64,000 nt of DNA from Arenicola marina (lineage: Eukaryota > Annelida > Polychaeta > Arenicolidae). Both the position numbers and the translations under genes were made by a program. Shown piece after piece: positions 52,575-62,916 of the stretch. The stretch lies in contig OZ025265.1 in assembly GCA_964019135.1 (NCBI GenBank), positions 1,977,496 through 2,041,495 of the forward strand, in the 5' to 3' direction. The notes under the pieces were generated by a model, which did not search any database, was not told where the DNA came from, and saw only the letters and a list, made by a program, of their open reading frames with translations. How positions within the stretch are numbered: the first letter of the stretch is position 1; each line of letters begins with the position of its first letter.

Positions 52575-53047
52575 TGCCATGGAGGTCCTGAGTAAGTCGC
52601 CATGGAGGTCCTGAGTAAGTCGCCATGGAGGTCCTGAGTAAGTCGCCATGGAGGTCCTGAGTAAGTCGCCATGGAGGTCCTGAGTAAGTCGCCATGGAGG
52701 TCCTGAGTAAGTCGCCATGGAGGTCCTGAGTAAGTCGCCATGGAGGTCCTGAGTAAGTCGCCTTGGAGGTCCTGAGTAAGTCGCCATGGAGGTCCTGAGT
52801 AAGTCGCCATTGAAGTCCTGAGTAAGTCGCCATGGAGGTCCTGAGTAAGTCGCCATGGAGGTCCTGAGTAAGTCGCCATGGAGGTCCTGAGTAAGTCCGC
52901 CATGGAGATCCTGAGTAAGTCGCCATGGAGGTCCTGAGTAAGTCGCCATGGAGGTCCTGAGTAAGTCGCCATGGAGGTCCTGAGTAAGTCGCCTTGGAGG
53001 TCCTGAGTAAGTCGCCATGGAGGTCCTTAGTAAGTCGCCATGGAGGT
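52575..53047. repeat. Minisatellite, 23-bp unit x 20, each with GTAAGT
   Basis: Units GCCATGGAGGTCCTGAGTAA plus gtc. Nearly every unit contains TGAGTAAGTC, that is, the GTAAGT 5' splice core on the plus strand; on the minus strand the same bases read CTTACTCAG|G, an acceptor-like string. Variation is confined to a few positions (ccttgg, cattga). Confidence 0.97.
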
Positions 53048-53658
53048 TCTCATGGCAATCGTTCCTAGTCAGATCACTAGAATTCCGCAACTCACAAACA
53101 CAACGTGTCTTTTTAGCAGCTATTTTTGTAAGTGGCTATGAATTCATGGCTACGAATTCCTTTTTCATGAATTGCCACGCATTCCGGAAATGTATTTGTT
53201 CTTTCCAATTGTAGCTACGGCCGGCATTACGTGTAGTTTGTTGAACGCAATGAATGAAAGAAATCATTAAAATTGGCCCAAGTTAATGTCCAACCATAAA
53301 GGAGTTTCATCGGTACTTGAAGTGCTTTTGCACTGTAGAGAATTTCCATAACGCCAGTAAAAAAAAGTAAAAAAACGCGTTTAATACTGAACTACGTCAA
53401 CGCTTTGATCCCGTTATGGTACATTTCAGGACGCAGAGCCGATCTTTCTAGGAGCAAGCCTTGATGGTACTTTAATATACATGTTAGAACGTTCCCTCAT
53501 ATTATCCATTGGGATAAATCTTCTATCAAGCCATGGCACATTTCAAACCCCGCACCCTTTCATTGCAGTGAGACAAGGGCCTTTATCAAGTTATACATTT
53601 CAGGCCGATTATCAAATCACTTCACTAATGCGGTCGCTCTTGGTGCTTGTGCACTTAC
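53048..53658. other. Probable intron of the minus-strand gene, no exon seen
   Basis: Starts (in minus-strand terms) at the GTAAGT donor at 53658. Mixed sequence; the plus-strand frame 53481-53993 is the antisense shadow of the exon. Confidence 0.35.
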
Positions 53659-54061
53659 CTATGGTATACTTGCAGCCGTCCAGCTTAACAACACAAGTCT
53701 TCCGCTTGTACTCCACCATATCCCATGTATTGTTGTTGTCTAGCAACGCCGCGCTGTCTGATTGTCGCTTGTGTAGCGGCGCATGCGTAGAGACGTTCAG
53801 GACGCTGTCGTCTTGGCAACGCGTGCTGCGTATCCGATGTGGTGCAGACGGCGTCTTCTGGAGCAGTCGATGCCGCCCGGGAGCGCTGCCACCCAAACTC
53901 AGTTCGCCTTGGGGGAGACTCGTGTTTTGGACGCAGGAAGCGCGCGCAGTTTCCGATTCTAAACACACTTCCGGTGGCGCGTCCAGCTCTTGAGAACATG
54001 ATGGGAAACTAGATGATCCCTCGGTCGATGACGAAGGTGAGTCGAAAACGGATCCCTCCGG
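53659..54061 (-). CDS. Coding exon of an unidentified minus-strand gene
   Basis: The frame is open for 134 codons from just after a TAA (54064-54062) to ATAG|GTAAGT, a perfect donor at 53658. It reads VFDSPSSSTEGSSSSFPS, then a Ser/Cys/Gln-rich region, and ends TWDMVEYKRKTCVVKLDGC, K, Y, T, I. Codon use in the last 30 codons favours AAG, CTG, GAC, GGC and TGC, unlike the flanks. The Ser-rich low-complexity start followed by a compact Lys/Val-rich strand pattern suggests a disordered linker entering a folded domain. I do not recognise the family. The 170-codon antisense frame is explained by this exon. The downstream exon is not found within the next 600 bases. Confidence 0.55.
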
Positions 54062-54261
54062 TTATCCGTGTACAGGAAGAATCCTTGGCCGGATGGGGAT
54101 TCCGCAAAGGGATCCGTCTGACAAGTAGCATTCCGGACCGTTCTGGATCGCACCGTCGGGCTGGCGTCGTCACCGGATCTGGAGCCGTCCGGAACCGGGG
54201 GACCCCCAACACCGGAAGTAGCTGTATCCTGCATTTCCGGCGTCTCCCCAAAAGTGTCACT
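54050..54261 (-). CDS. Upstream coding frame joined by an apparent frameshift
   Basis: Directly upstream on the same strand a second frame, open from a TAG (54264-54262), reads SDTFGETPEMQDTATSGVGG then a Pro/Ser/Asp-rich stretch (NATCQTDPFAESPSGQGFF) and fades near 54050, where the other frame takes over with the same compositional style. No credible intron fits between them. The simplest readings are a one-base indel (sequencing error or pseudogenisation) or an unusual short intron. The ATG at 54234 is a possible start. Confidence 0.35.
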
Positions 54262-54470
54262 CTAAAGTTATCTCAGTTCCCGTCAAATATCGACAGCTCT
54301 TCACCATCAGTTCATCTCGAATGTGGACCCAGAGTGTCAATGTCATGTAATGCCCAGCTTTCTAGATAAAGTGTCAATAGTTTGTGGGTTTGCTCCCGTA
54401 GCTGCACACAGTGCTAGTTATTCCTGAATAATAGACAACGATTGAATTTATAATAACGGCATCAAGCTGT

Positions 54471-54478
54471 TGACGTCA
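54471..54478. promoter_or_regulatory. CRE upstream of the minus-strand gene
   Basis: TGACGTCA about 210-240 bases 5' of the first open frame of the minus-strand gene, in the expected promoter position. Confidence 0.35.
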
Positions 54479-56559
54479 CAGAACACACGTTACGGTGTGC
54501 CGCTTGCCGTCAGAAGAGCTGGCAAGTGTCAATAATGATGATAAAAAACGGGACTGGTATTTCGAAAACCACTTCAAGTTACAGATCCGATAAGCCAGAT
54601 TTTCGCTGTTAAACTGCGCTGAGATACGAGACCAAAAACCAAGTGAGTCAGCCAACGACCTTTGCTAAGGTGACTGTGACAACTACCCCACGCTTCGGCG
54701 AACCTATAAGGGTAAATTGCATATCCGATATCACGTTTAACGCATTTGGCAGCAGGTGAGCGAATGATATGGGGAATAGGCGGGGGAGGTAAGGCGGGGA
54801 GGGAGGGGGGGAAGGGGGGGGTAGTTATGTGAAACCTTCTCACCCGGCATAAAGAACGGTTGGGTGCCCACGGGGGTGCTGCAGTTATATCTCATCTTTC
54901 GAAAAGAGTATCAGGTGGCTGAGGTCACTGTTAGGTTATCCGTCAAGTTAGAGGGCCAATAGACGAGTGGTAACAAGGGCTGCGGTGGGGAGGGGGGGCA
55001 TGTTAGCGGCTCTTACGTCTGCTGGTTGCCGGATTAGCAGGCCAAGCCTCGCCGCGGCCATCCCTTTGTCTCCTTCTGAAACAATGGTCCAAATTGGCAG
55101 AACGTATCTATGACCTTTCGTGGGAGGACGCATAAATAACCTTGGCCACTGGCCATTTGCGCAAGCGAGGGACTTCTAAATCAGACGGCGTCTTCGAGAG
55201 GGTCATCCGCCACCGTGGCCCGGGACAATCTTAATCACCATGGCGCCACCTATCGCCGCGGCGTGGGCAATTCGGCAGAGGGACCCAGGCTAAATGGAAG
55301 CCGGGAGCCAGTCGTGCGTCAGGGACGATTCCTTGAAATGGCTCTGGAGTGAAAAGATATTTGGCCCAGGGTTTTAGATATGCGTCCCCGTATCAAGGAT
55401 GAAACGATGTCACAGCCGCGTAGCGAGGGGGTGGGGGGGGGGGGCATGCAGGCGGGGTCGTCCGAAAAGGGGTCCATCAAAGGCAACTTCAGCAGAATGC
55501 CCCAATGATGATGATCGTGTGATAAGACCTTGAAGGGCTGTAACCTGCAGTCGTTTCTGACCCTGGGGTGACGGCAAGCCTCGGCCCTCCTGACCTGGCA
55601 ATGTCTTAAAGTGTCCACATGGACTGTTGCCGACTTACGCATACAAACAATGAAGGGCTTTAGGCCCCATTTGTGCACTTGAATGAGATGAAATAAGGAC
55701 CGCCATTTAGCTTGCCAGCTGAGCTAGGGAGACCCCCGACACACTGTAAAGATAAATCGATGATTTTGCATTCTATGCTGACCACGAGGCAAGGACGAGC
55801 TAATTAAAAGCAATACCAACGTCTCTGTCATGACCATAACGAGATGTCAGAGACGCGCTCATACCGCGTATTATCCATACGAATATACCCAGTTATTATA
55901 CAAGATATTAAATGTCGATAACAAATTGACCGCAAGCCAAGACTGTATCGACAGCGTGGGCGTGCAGGAGTGACGTCACTGGATATCGCTAACACGCGCA
56001 GCGTTCAGTTGGCGTTGGTCGCCCCCTTTACCGATAGAGATTGATCCGCTAGAGACAGCTGTCTGACAGCATAAGTCAGTCACTGGTAACAGCTTCCCAG
56101 CCTGTCATCAATGAGTAACAACCGACTTAATATATAGGCTACATACCAGAGAGATCAGCAGCGGCCATACACCCCACCCCGATGTGGCTACATTCATGCA
56201 CGCCCGGTATCAATAAATATATATATATGTATATATATATTGTTAAAAAAATATCGCTTCTGACAGCAAAGTATTCCTAACCGAGTTAATCCAGTGACAG
56301 TGAGGACAACCTGGCAGTTCCGCGCCAAGGTACGGATGTATCGTCAGAAACAGAAACAGTCTCACGTTATGGCCAACACATCCGACTCTTATGGCCTTTT
56401 GAGGCTCACTCCAAGTTAGGAAAATGTTTGAAGGTATCCACTGGAGCTGTGAGTAGTGCTGGCCTCAGCGAAGGCTGGTCTGTAAAAGGTATGGTAGGCG
56501 TGGTAACGTGACTGACTGACGGCATATGGCCACCCACCGAACGGCCACACGGGGATTTC
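54479..56559. other. Single-copy sequence, no firm gene
   Basis: A GA-rich tract (54776-54822) and poly(G) at 55427-55443. CTCF-like site at 55240, CRE at 55971-55978 (TGACGTCA), palindrome AGACAGCTGTCT near 56052, (TA)n at 56216-56240. No splice-bounded exon stood out; the 119-codon minus frame at 55319-55678 spans the poly(G). Confidence 0.35.
55240..55258 (-). promoter_or_regulatory. CTCF-like site (moderate)
   Basis: Minus strand GCGATAGGTGGCGCCATGG; AGGTGGCGC core conserved. Confidence 0.3.
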
Positions 56560-56960
56560 TGCGGCGCCTCGCTTATGAAGTCCTCATAAAGTGGCGGTTT
56601 CTCGGGTTTGCCTGGCTCGGGGTGGCGGGGTAACTGCGAGTCAGGCTGCCGCTTGGTGGCGTTGCTGAGAATGATTCGCCAGGCAGCCCGCTACGCTGCT
56701 TGCTCCCCGCCTGTCGCCGTGGTGGTGAGGCAGGGAACGAGCGAGCGGGGAGGCATGACCGTGGCGGGGTCTGCAGGACTTGGTGCCCAGCTGGCTGGTT
56801 CCGGGCCTCGCTAGCCTAGCAACGCCGCCTGGCGGAGAACTGGGCCGCTATGCATGACGGGCCAGAGCAATCTCTTACGTCAGAGAGCGCACGCTCCTCA
56901 TGGTGCTGCCTCTACCGCACGTAGGCAGAACTAGCCTCGGTGACCCTGGGGTCTCGGTCA
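56560..56960. promoter_or_regulatory. CpG-island-like promoter candidate
   Basis: CpG-rich for about 400 bases with GC boxes, an X-box-like GCTAGCCTAGCAACG (56810-56824) and a CRE/ATF-like TTACGTCAG (about 56876). An ATG with a 122-codon frame begins at 56900. Confidence 0.35.
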
Positions 56961-57268
56961 GAGCCTCCTTTTCGTTGCACGGGACTCCTTTCTGGCTCTT
57001 ACATCAATATACGCATATTTTTATATATATATCTATATTTCGTTCTTGTTATGTCATAATTGGCTTTTATCCGCTATTCGGCTACATTTGGGCCCAAGAG
57101 ATTGATTTATTGTGGGGATTCGATGCAGTCACGTGTCGATGGCTTAAGATGTCATACATATCATCAGACGATGTCCAGTTGGGAAGCCACCTCGACAGGG
57201 TGTGTCTATGGCATGCGGCGAGTGAAGCAACTGGTGAAGGATTGAAGATGGTCGAAGGCGCCCTCTAG
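56900..57268 (+). CDS. Low-confidence ORF downstream of a CpG island
   Basis: True ATG at 56900 gives 122 codons: MVLPLPHVGRTSLGDPGVSV, then a hydrophobic, possibly membrane-spanning stretch (about residues 42-66, HIFIYISIFRSCYVIIGFYP), then a mixed tail ending KMVEGAL. The hydrophobic part coincides with a TA-rich microsatellite, so it may be accidental. A CTCF-like site overlaps the stop codon. Position after a CpG island is the main support. Confidence 0.22.
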   Translation: MVLPLPHVGRTSLGDPGVSVRASFSLHGTPFWLLHQYTHIFIYISIFRSCYVIIGFYPLFGYIWAQEIDLLWGFDAVTCRWLKMSYISSDDVQLGSHLDRVCLWHAASEATGEGLKMVEGAL

Positions 57269-57274
57269 CGCCAG
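57257..57274 (-). promoter_or_regulatory. CTCF-like site (strong)
   Basis: Minus strand CTGGCGCTAGAGGGCGCC, close to the ideal core. Confidence 0.5.
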
Positions 57275-57699
57275 GAAATAGGGTGATAGGAACCTAGGGA
57301 TGCTGGGGTTGTGTGGGAGAGGGGGAGGGGGAGAGACGGGGGTGTTAGGGGGGTCTTCACTAGCTCAGCATGAGAAGCGAGCTGCGGTCGAGAGAGTCAC
57401 ATAGGGGCAAATTGAGGGCACGGGGGGACAGTGGGCGGGGTCATAATTGGATTATGTGGCGCAGGGATGGGGTGTAAAGCTTGTGGGGGAGGGGGGGGGG
57501 TGAAGCTTGTGGGGGGGGGGGGGCAGGCGGAAGCACTCGTTGCTATAGTAAAAACTGGAGTAGCTATAGCCTTCCTTGAAAGGAAAACAACAGCTTTGTA
57601 GCCGCACAACAAAAGAATACAATCATGACGGCTGGGTGCAGATCCGGCTCGGGGGGGGGGGGGGGGCAGGGGGTACTTCCGTGCCTCGGGAATGGGCTT
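57275..57699. other. Poly(G)-rich spacer
   Basis: G runs at 57310-57350, 57485-57525 and 57650-57668; no gene seen. Confidence 0.4.
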
Positions 57700-57955
57700 T
57701 TCATTTCACCGTGAACTGGCAAATGATGAAAATAATTCTTCGTGAACTGGGAATGGAATATTAGCCGACCGCCGTGATCGAGGATTTTCATTAATTGTGA
57801 ACTGTACATTTTAATATTAAATAACCGTGAATTGGGAAATGGCCGATTTATATCATATGTCCGCCTCTTCCATTGTATACGGGGAGTTCTCCTTTCAATT
57901 CATCGTGACCTGGCAATAAAGAAATGTATTCTTCGTAACTTGGGAACACGACCCT
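57700..57955. repeat. Degenerate repeat with CGTGAACTGGGAA motif
   Basis: The motif (T/C)CGTGAACTGGGAA recurs at about 57708, 57741, 57790, 57827, 57903 and 57931 with drift (ccgtgaattgggaa, tcgtaacttgggaa). A related inverted piece is at 49956-50035. Confidence 0.6.
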
Positions 57956-58622
57956 CCTTGCCTCCCTCCGCCTCCCTCCTCCCTCTGCCTCCCCCCCCCT
58001 CGAGGGGGGGGGGGGGGCAGCACTGTTCAGACACTCCCTCCGCGTCACTAAAGCCATACAAGCAGCAGAGTGCCCGTTGCTGTGAGAGTGGAACCAACCT
58101 TGTTTTTGAGGAGTCCGGGAACGAGCTTTTTTTAAATGGCGGTGAGCGGCGGCAGGTTTGTTTTGGCTGAAATTTGGTGGACTGATGAATTCGCAAGTAG
58201 CGCGTGGAATCTTCAATCTTTGTGCGTAACTCTTCATAAATGTATACTGGACATGAATATTTGAACGATATGTGCCGTCCCCACCACATTTTTGTGAAAT
58301 CCAGAAATGTTTGTCACCACCCCCTGCTTTTCAGACGACAGGCCGTGATCGTTAACCCATGGCCCTCCGGTCCGCCCTGCGGCCGGTGGGCCATGTTACA
58401 GGGCTAACATGTACTGTACTGGGGAGAGACAGCGGGAGAGGGAGGGAGAGAGGGAGAGGGGGCGAGAGCAAGATAGAGAGAGGGAGAGGGGGGAGGCGGG
58501 GAAGAGGGGGTGGCTTTACATAAAACGATTTCGACAGATCGCATGTAACAGCCCCGATATGATATTGCCTCTCAGCCTATTGAGTTGTATACGTGTATAA
58601 ACTGGCGACATGCCCAGCAGCC
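57956..58622. other. Single-copy, poly(G) and GA-rich sequence, no firm gene
   Basis: Poly(C)/poly(G) junction at 57992-58016 (cccccccc-tcga-gggggg), GA repeat at 58425-58500. Minus-strand frames from ATG 58237 (MKSYAQRLKIPRATCEF) and plus-strand ATGGCGGTGAGC (58136) conflict; neither called. Confidence 0.3.
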
Positions 58623-58742
58623 ATGGGAGACCTCAGCCAAAAAACAAGTGGAATTATAAACGACAACATGTACCTAGATGGCGGGATACACACCGGCCTG
58701 GCATTACCCCAGAGCTGTGAATATCAAACACAACAAAATTGA
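58623..58742 (+). CDS. Candidate start exon or small ORF
   Basis: ATG 58623 in GCAGCCATGGGAG, an optimal Kozak context, opens 39 codons: MGDLSQKTSGIINDNMYLDG then GIHTGLALPQSCEYQTQQN, stop TGA 58740-58742. A GCT|GTGAAT donor-like site lies after about 31 codons. Mixed composition, no homologue recognised. Confidence 0.28.
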   Translation: MGDLSQKTSGIINDNMYLDGGIHTGLALPQSCEYQTQQN

Positions 58743-59322
58743 CAGACTCCATAGGCAGGGAGATGAGAAAAACAAGTTTGACGCGGCACCGTGGCGGTGT
58801 CATATGTTTGTGACGGTCAGAAGCGGTATTGGTAAAGGCGAGACAAACCCACCCAGGGACTTGCCAGGGAGGTTATGGTTGCGGCAGGGAAGCTCAATCA
58901 CAACTCGCCTGATGACGTCATGATGTGGCAGACCGTGCGTTAAAGAATTTTTTAGTTGAATATTCATGACAACTTTAATGTTATTTCCCTAAGGGTTGGT
59001 ATTTCAGTTGATGTCGTTTCTCGCAGTGCACGATGACACCCGGTTTAGTTCCTGCCGCTAAAATACCTTTAGAGGCATGCCGGGTTCGGACTCGGACTGA
59101 AAGTCCGAGACGGAAAGATTAAAGGTCTGTGTCAGTTTAAATATGCTTAAACTGTTTAAATGGGATGTTTGAAGTCCACTGTGTTTGTTTTATTTAATAA
59201 AGCAGGGAAAGATCATGATATGAATTAAAGACAGCGCTTCGCCAGAAGAAAGGTTTTATAAAAACCCGATGGAGATAAGAAACACAGTGGCGGGCTTCAT
59301 CGGGTGGTAATACCTGTATGGG
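58743..59322. other. Single-copy sequence with CRE and two adjacent hairpins
   Basis: CRE in ATGACGTCAT (58912-58921). Hairpin 1: CTCGGACT-gaa-AGTCCGAG (59091-59109). Hairpin 2: CAGTTTAA-atatgc-TTAAACTG (59133-59154). AATAAA near 59197. No coding exon. Confidence 0.4.
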
Positions 59323-59860
59323 GCCTTCATGGAGTCAGTAGAAAGAAACCTTCGTAGAGTCAATAGAAAGAAACCTTCATAAAGTCAACAGAAAGAAGCC
59401 TTCATAGAGTCAATAGAAAGATACCTTCATAGAGTCCATAGAAAGAAGCCTTCATCGAGTCAATAGAAAGAATCCTTCATCAAGTCAAAAGAAAGAAGCT
59501 TTCATATAATTAAACAGAAAGAAGCCTTCATATAGTCAATAGAAAGAAGCCGTCGTAGAGTCAATAGAAAAATCCTTCATAAAGTCGATAGAAAGAAGCT
59601 TTCATAGCGTCAATAGAAAGAAGCCTTCATAGAGTCAATAGAAAGAAGTCTTCATAGTCAATAGAAAGAAGTCTTCATACTCAATCGAAAGAAGCCTTCA
59701 TAGAAAGAAGCCTTCATAGAGTCAATAGAAAAAAGCCTTCATAGAGTCAATAGAAAAAAGCCTTCATAGAGTCAATAGAAAGAAGTCTTCATAGTCAATA
59801 GAAAGAAGCCTTCATAGAGTCAATAGAAAGAAGTCTTCATAAAGTCAACATAAAGAAGAT
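59323..59860. repeat. Minisatellite, 25-bp unit x about 21
   Basis: Units AGTCAATAGAAAGAAGCCTT plus catag, with moderate drift and several 4-9 base deletions (shortened units near 59655-59715). An older array. Confidence 0.9.
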
Positions 59861-60424
59861 GTTATAACGTGCCACTAGAAATGTGCCAATGGAGAGAAGC
59901 TTTCATTACATGAAAATACACGCTGGATGCTAATTTTAGTACAGTTGAGCGCCAATGCCAGTAAATCCAGTTGGGAGAGCCGGACATGTAACATGGCAGA
60001 TGTAACTATATTACAACTGAGGTGAAATGTGACGAAGCCACCAAACGTGTGATTTGACAGCCCGGACTGGGTGCCTGGGAGCCACGGGGGGAGGGGGGGG
60101 GGGGGTAATAGCCATTGTATGCAGTCATCTGGGTCCCATTGAGTGTGAAACAAAAGGGTCGCTCTATAGGTGCTAATGGCTGAACAGTGCGCAGTGTGTA
60201 TCAGCAGCCATTGTGGAGTGGCAATGTCAAGAGACAGGCATGAGGGTGGAGTCCATTGCACGATTGCGGCCTTGCGGGGTGGGGTGCTGCATCGACCGGG
60301 GGCATTGTGTGTGTTGGAGGTGGTGGGTGGGGGTGATTGGGGGGGGGGAGGTGGATTGGTAAAGCTTCACCCCTCCTAGGCATGATCGGCTATTAGCCTT
60401 GTACTGTCGTATGGCAGGTTACAG
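59861..60424. other. Single-copy sequence, no firm gene
   Basis: Poly(G) at 60089-60105 and 60335-60350. A minus-strand 128-codon frame with a start at 60261 crosses the poly(G) and is not supported. Confidence 0.35.
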
Positions 60425-60610
60425 GAATGACGCGCGCGACGTCGTTGGGCGGAAATGAGCTTGTCCCGTGCCGCTGCGGGCTCTGCGATCGCTGCCCGCA
60501 ACATGGCGGCCGAGGGGACTGCGTCGGTCAATTGACTCCGATTGTCAGACATCTCATTGTTTAGCGCGCGTCACTTCCGCTCGCCGGAATTGTGAGAATG
60601 GCTGTTGCGG
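60425..60610. promoter_or_regulatory. CpG-island-like promoter candidate
   Basis: CpG-dense sequence with GACGCGCGCGACGTCG, CAACATGGCGGCCG (YY1 type, 60501-60514) and CACTTCCG (ETS, about 60571). ATG at 60505 gives only ten codons before a stop; no clear donor. Confidence 0.35.
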
Positions 60611-61138
60611 ATCAGCGAGAGAGGATGGGTGTGGGTAATGATGGGGGTGAGAGTGGTGGTGGTGATGGAGGTGGGGAGAGGGGTGGCGTTGGATGTGACC
60701 GGACGTTGGCTTAGCTTGGGGTAGAGGGGACGTCAGAGGGATGGGTAAGGTATGGTGAGGATAGGTGTGGGAGAGGGTGGTGCGTGGAGCGGGGTGTGTG
60801 TGTGTGTTGGGGGGGGGGGGGGGGGGGGGGGTGATGGGCTGCCGCTAGGTGATGTCGCCGTTACGTGTCTCAAGCTTTGTCGTCTGCTCAGTCGACCTTC
60901 TCATCTTGACCTACACCGCGCCAGGTCGATATATATATATATATAAATTCATGACGACGAGCGAGAGCGACAGACACAGAACAGCGAAGGGGGTCGGGGG
61001 GGGGGGGGTCGGGGGGGGATGCAGAAGAAAGGATGAGGCGAGGGACTTCACAAATTGGTAAAACGGAAACGAGGCTCATGGAATTATGACGTGGATGGAA
61101 TGAATTCAGGAAAAGGAGGCTCAAGCTTGGTAACACGT
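60611..61138. other. Low-complexity G-rich sequence
   Basis: Long poly(G) at 60810-60830 and 60995-61018, (TA)n at 60929-60944. No gene seen. Confidence 0.45.
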
Positions 61139-61158
61139 CACGGAGATCGGTCTCCGTG
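61139..61158. other. Perfect hairpin
   Basis: CACGGAGA-tcgg-TCTCCGTG: 8-bp stem, 4-base loop. No run of T follows, so it is not a bacterial-type terminator. Confidence 0.4.
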
Positions 61159-61322
61159 TCGAAAGGAGGTCGGCAAAATGTTGTTATATTGATGTCCGCA
61201 ATATATTAACACTTGTATGCGAACGCCAACAGACTGGGCAGGCGTTATGCTCGCTCAACTGCCAGAGCGAATCAATAGTCTAGGGAAGAATATGCCATTT
61301 TCAATTGCTTTCACAAGAGATC

Positions 61323-61336
61323 ATCGCCATGGCAAC
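61323..61336. promoter_or_regulatory. RFX X-box-like site
   Basis: ATCGCCATGGCAAC, followed by ggtc. Confidence 0.35.
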
Positions 61337-62322
61337 GGTCCTGTTTACGGGTAAGGATGCGCTGACCCTCACTATATAGCACACACGCCTGCCATTGTAC
61401 CCCGAGTTACTATGTCAATGAGATCCGTATATTTGTTTCTGATATTACGGTCTTGAGCGGTAGAATCAAACAATGTGATGGCCCGTGATTAGCAAATCAA
61501 GGGGGTCGGCCGTTTTATCGTCATAGAACTCAGCACATTGAAGAAATAATAAAACCTCGCAAAACCTGCTCAATCTTGTGCCATATGCCACCCTGTGCAA
61601 ACGACTGGGACTTAAATCCTTGTCGACATTGTCGCACTGATAGATTTGTTTCCTCGCAAATAGTCCATCTTGACGCGGTGGGGTGCGGTGGGGTGGGGTG
61701 GGGTGGGGTGGGATGGGGTGGGGTGGGGTGGGATGGGGTGGGGTGTGGTCGGGTGGGGTTGAGATCGCATCAACAGCGCTGCAAGATTCGACTCCAATTG
61801 TAAAGGCGACTTTGTTGTACTAACGTTCTGCCCATTATTTAATAAATAAGCCTACTACAATAGATCTGGGGAACTGCAAAGAATATTATGATTGAAGAGC
61901 AATCTTCGGGGCCTAACTCCATTTGTAAACGAGATATTGCTCAAAAGAACAAGACTACTCTCATGGCAACTCTTTCAGATTTCTTTCTTTTCGTGCCAAT
62001 ATTTCTTCTGCGTCATCTATCATGTAGGAAGCATTTTACGAAGCGGCTTACGTTTGGGCCCCGAAATTGCATGTAATTAATGTAAACCCAGTTATATCGA
62101 GAAATTCCTGGATACGCATGTATAATACCAGTTATTAAGGCATTAAAAGGAATACCCGGGGATAGCATCTATCATCACCAGCAATAGCATACACGCCACG
62201 GGCATGACACCACGCCTCCCGTGCTTCATAGCCGACATACCCTGCCAATGAGGTAGTAATGTTACACTGTCATCACCGGGGCGGAGGGTCCAACAGGGTG
62301 TTCCATTCAATCCGGAATCAGG
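61337..62322. other. Single-copy sequence with a GGGGT array
   Basis: A pentamer-based G-rich array, (GGGGT)n with ggat variants, occupies about 61678-61757. The rest carries no supportable exon; 61860-62110 is AT-rich. Confidence 0.4.
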
Positions 62323-62522
62323 ATGCGCCTACTGGCGATCCGGAACAGTGCTACAATGGCCAGGAGGCAGGAGACTCACAGGTATAATTGAATTCCTATG
62401 CAATGCACGGTCACAACATAAACAGACGATACCAAAGAGCCCTGTGTGAAAACTCCTCGCCATCGATCTTGGCGCAGGCGTCAGGAAATCGATCGTGGAA
62501 GAGGCCACAGGCATAGTGTTAC

Positions 62523-62637
62523 CTTTCCACGGTCGGTCACACGAAACAACCAACCGCACAGTGGGGAGAAGCGACATTAGACAGAGACAGAACAGCTCCA
62601 AAAGTGGTATATCCTGATCATGGAGAAGGAGGGCCAT
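62523..62637 (-). CDS. Candidate first coding exon (possible signal or membrane segment)
   Basis: True ATG at 62637 opens MALLLHDQDIPLLELFCLCL then MSLLPTVRLVVSCDRPWK and reaches AAAG|GTAACA, a good donor at 62522. Unspliced, the frame continues to 102 codons (stop at 62329-62331). Residues 11-32 are hydrophobic, resembling an internal signal-anchor. G at +4, G at -3. An ETS/CRE composite lies 250 bases upstream. Confidence 0.28.
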
Positions 62638-62890
62638 TCCTCTCTTTGTTGTATGTGTTTTTAAGCACGTGGCTAGCTCGGACGCGGCGCCGTAGATGAA
62701 TTACAGGGTATTCGTTGAGAGGTATCTGCGTGGTATCAATAGGTCTGACGGGTGGCGCACCCCGCGGCCCTAACGGTACGGGGGGTAATTAGGCACGGTC
62801 ATGAAACAGTGAGCAGCTTCTAAACAACAATAACAATAACAACATCAATGGCCGCCGTGAATCGAGGTCATTATCCGGGTATTTCACAAA

Positions 62891-62903
62891 CGGAAGTGAC
62901 GTC
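62891..62903 (+). promoter_or_regulatory. ETS/CRE composite element
   Basis: CGGAAGTGACGTC, the composite ETS-CREB site of many housekeeping promoters, in a CpG-rich stretch (62885-62965). It lies between two minus-strand frames and could serve the gene to its left. Confidence 0.45.
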
Positions 62904-62916
62904 GCCTGGGTCGTTA

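Noticed and set aside
53481-53993. Plus-strand frame of 170 codons
   Set aside because: Antisense shadow of the better supported minus-strand exon 53659-54061; starts without a promoter or acceptor.
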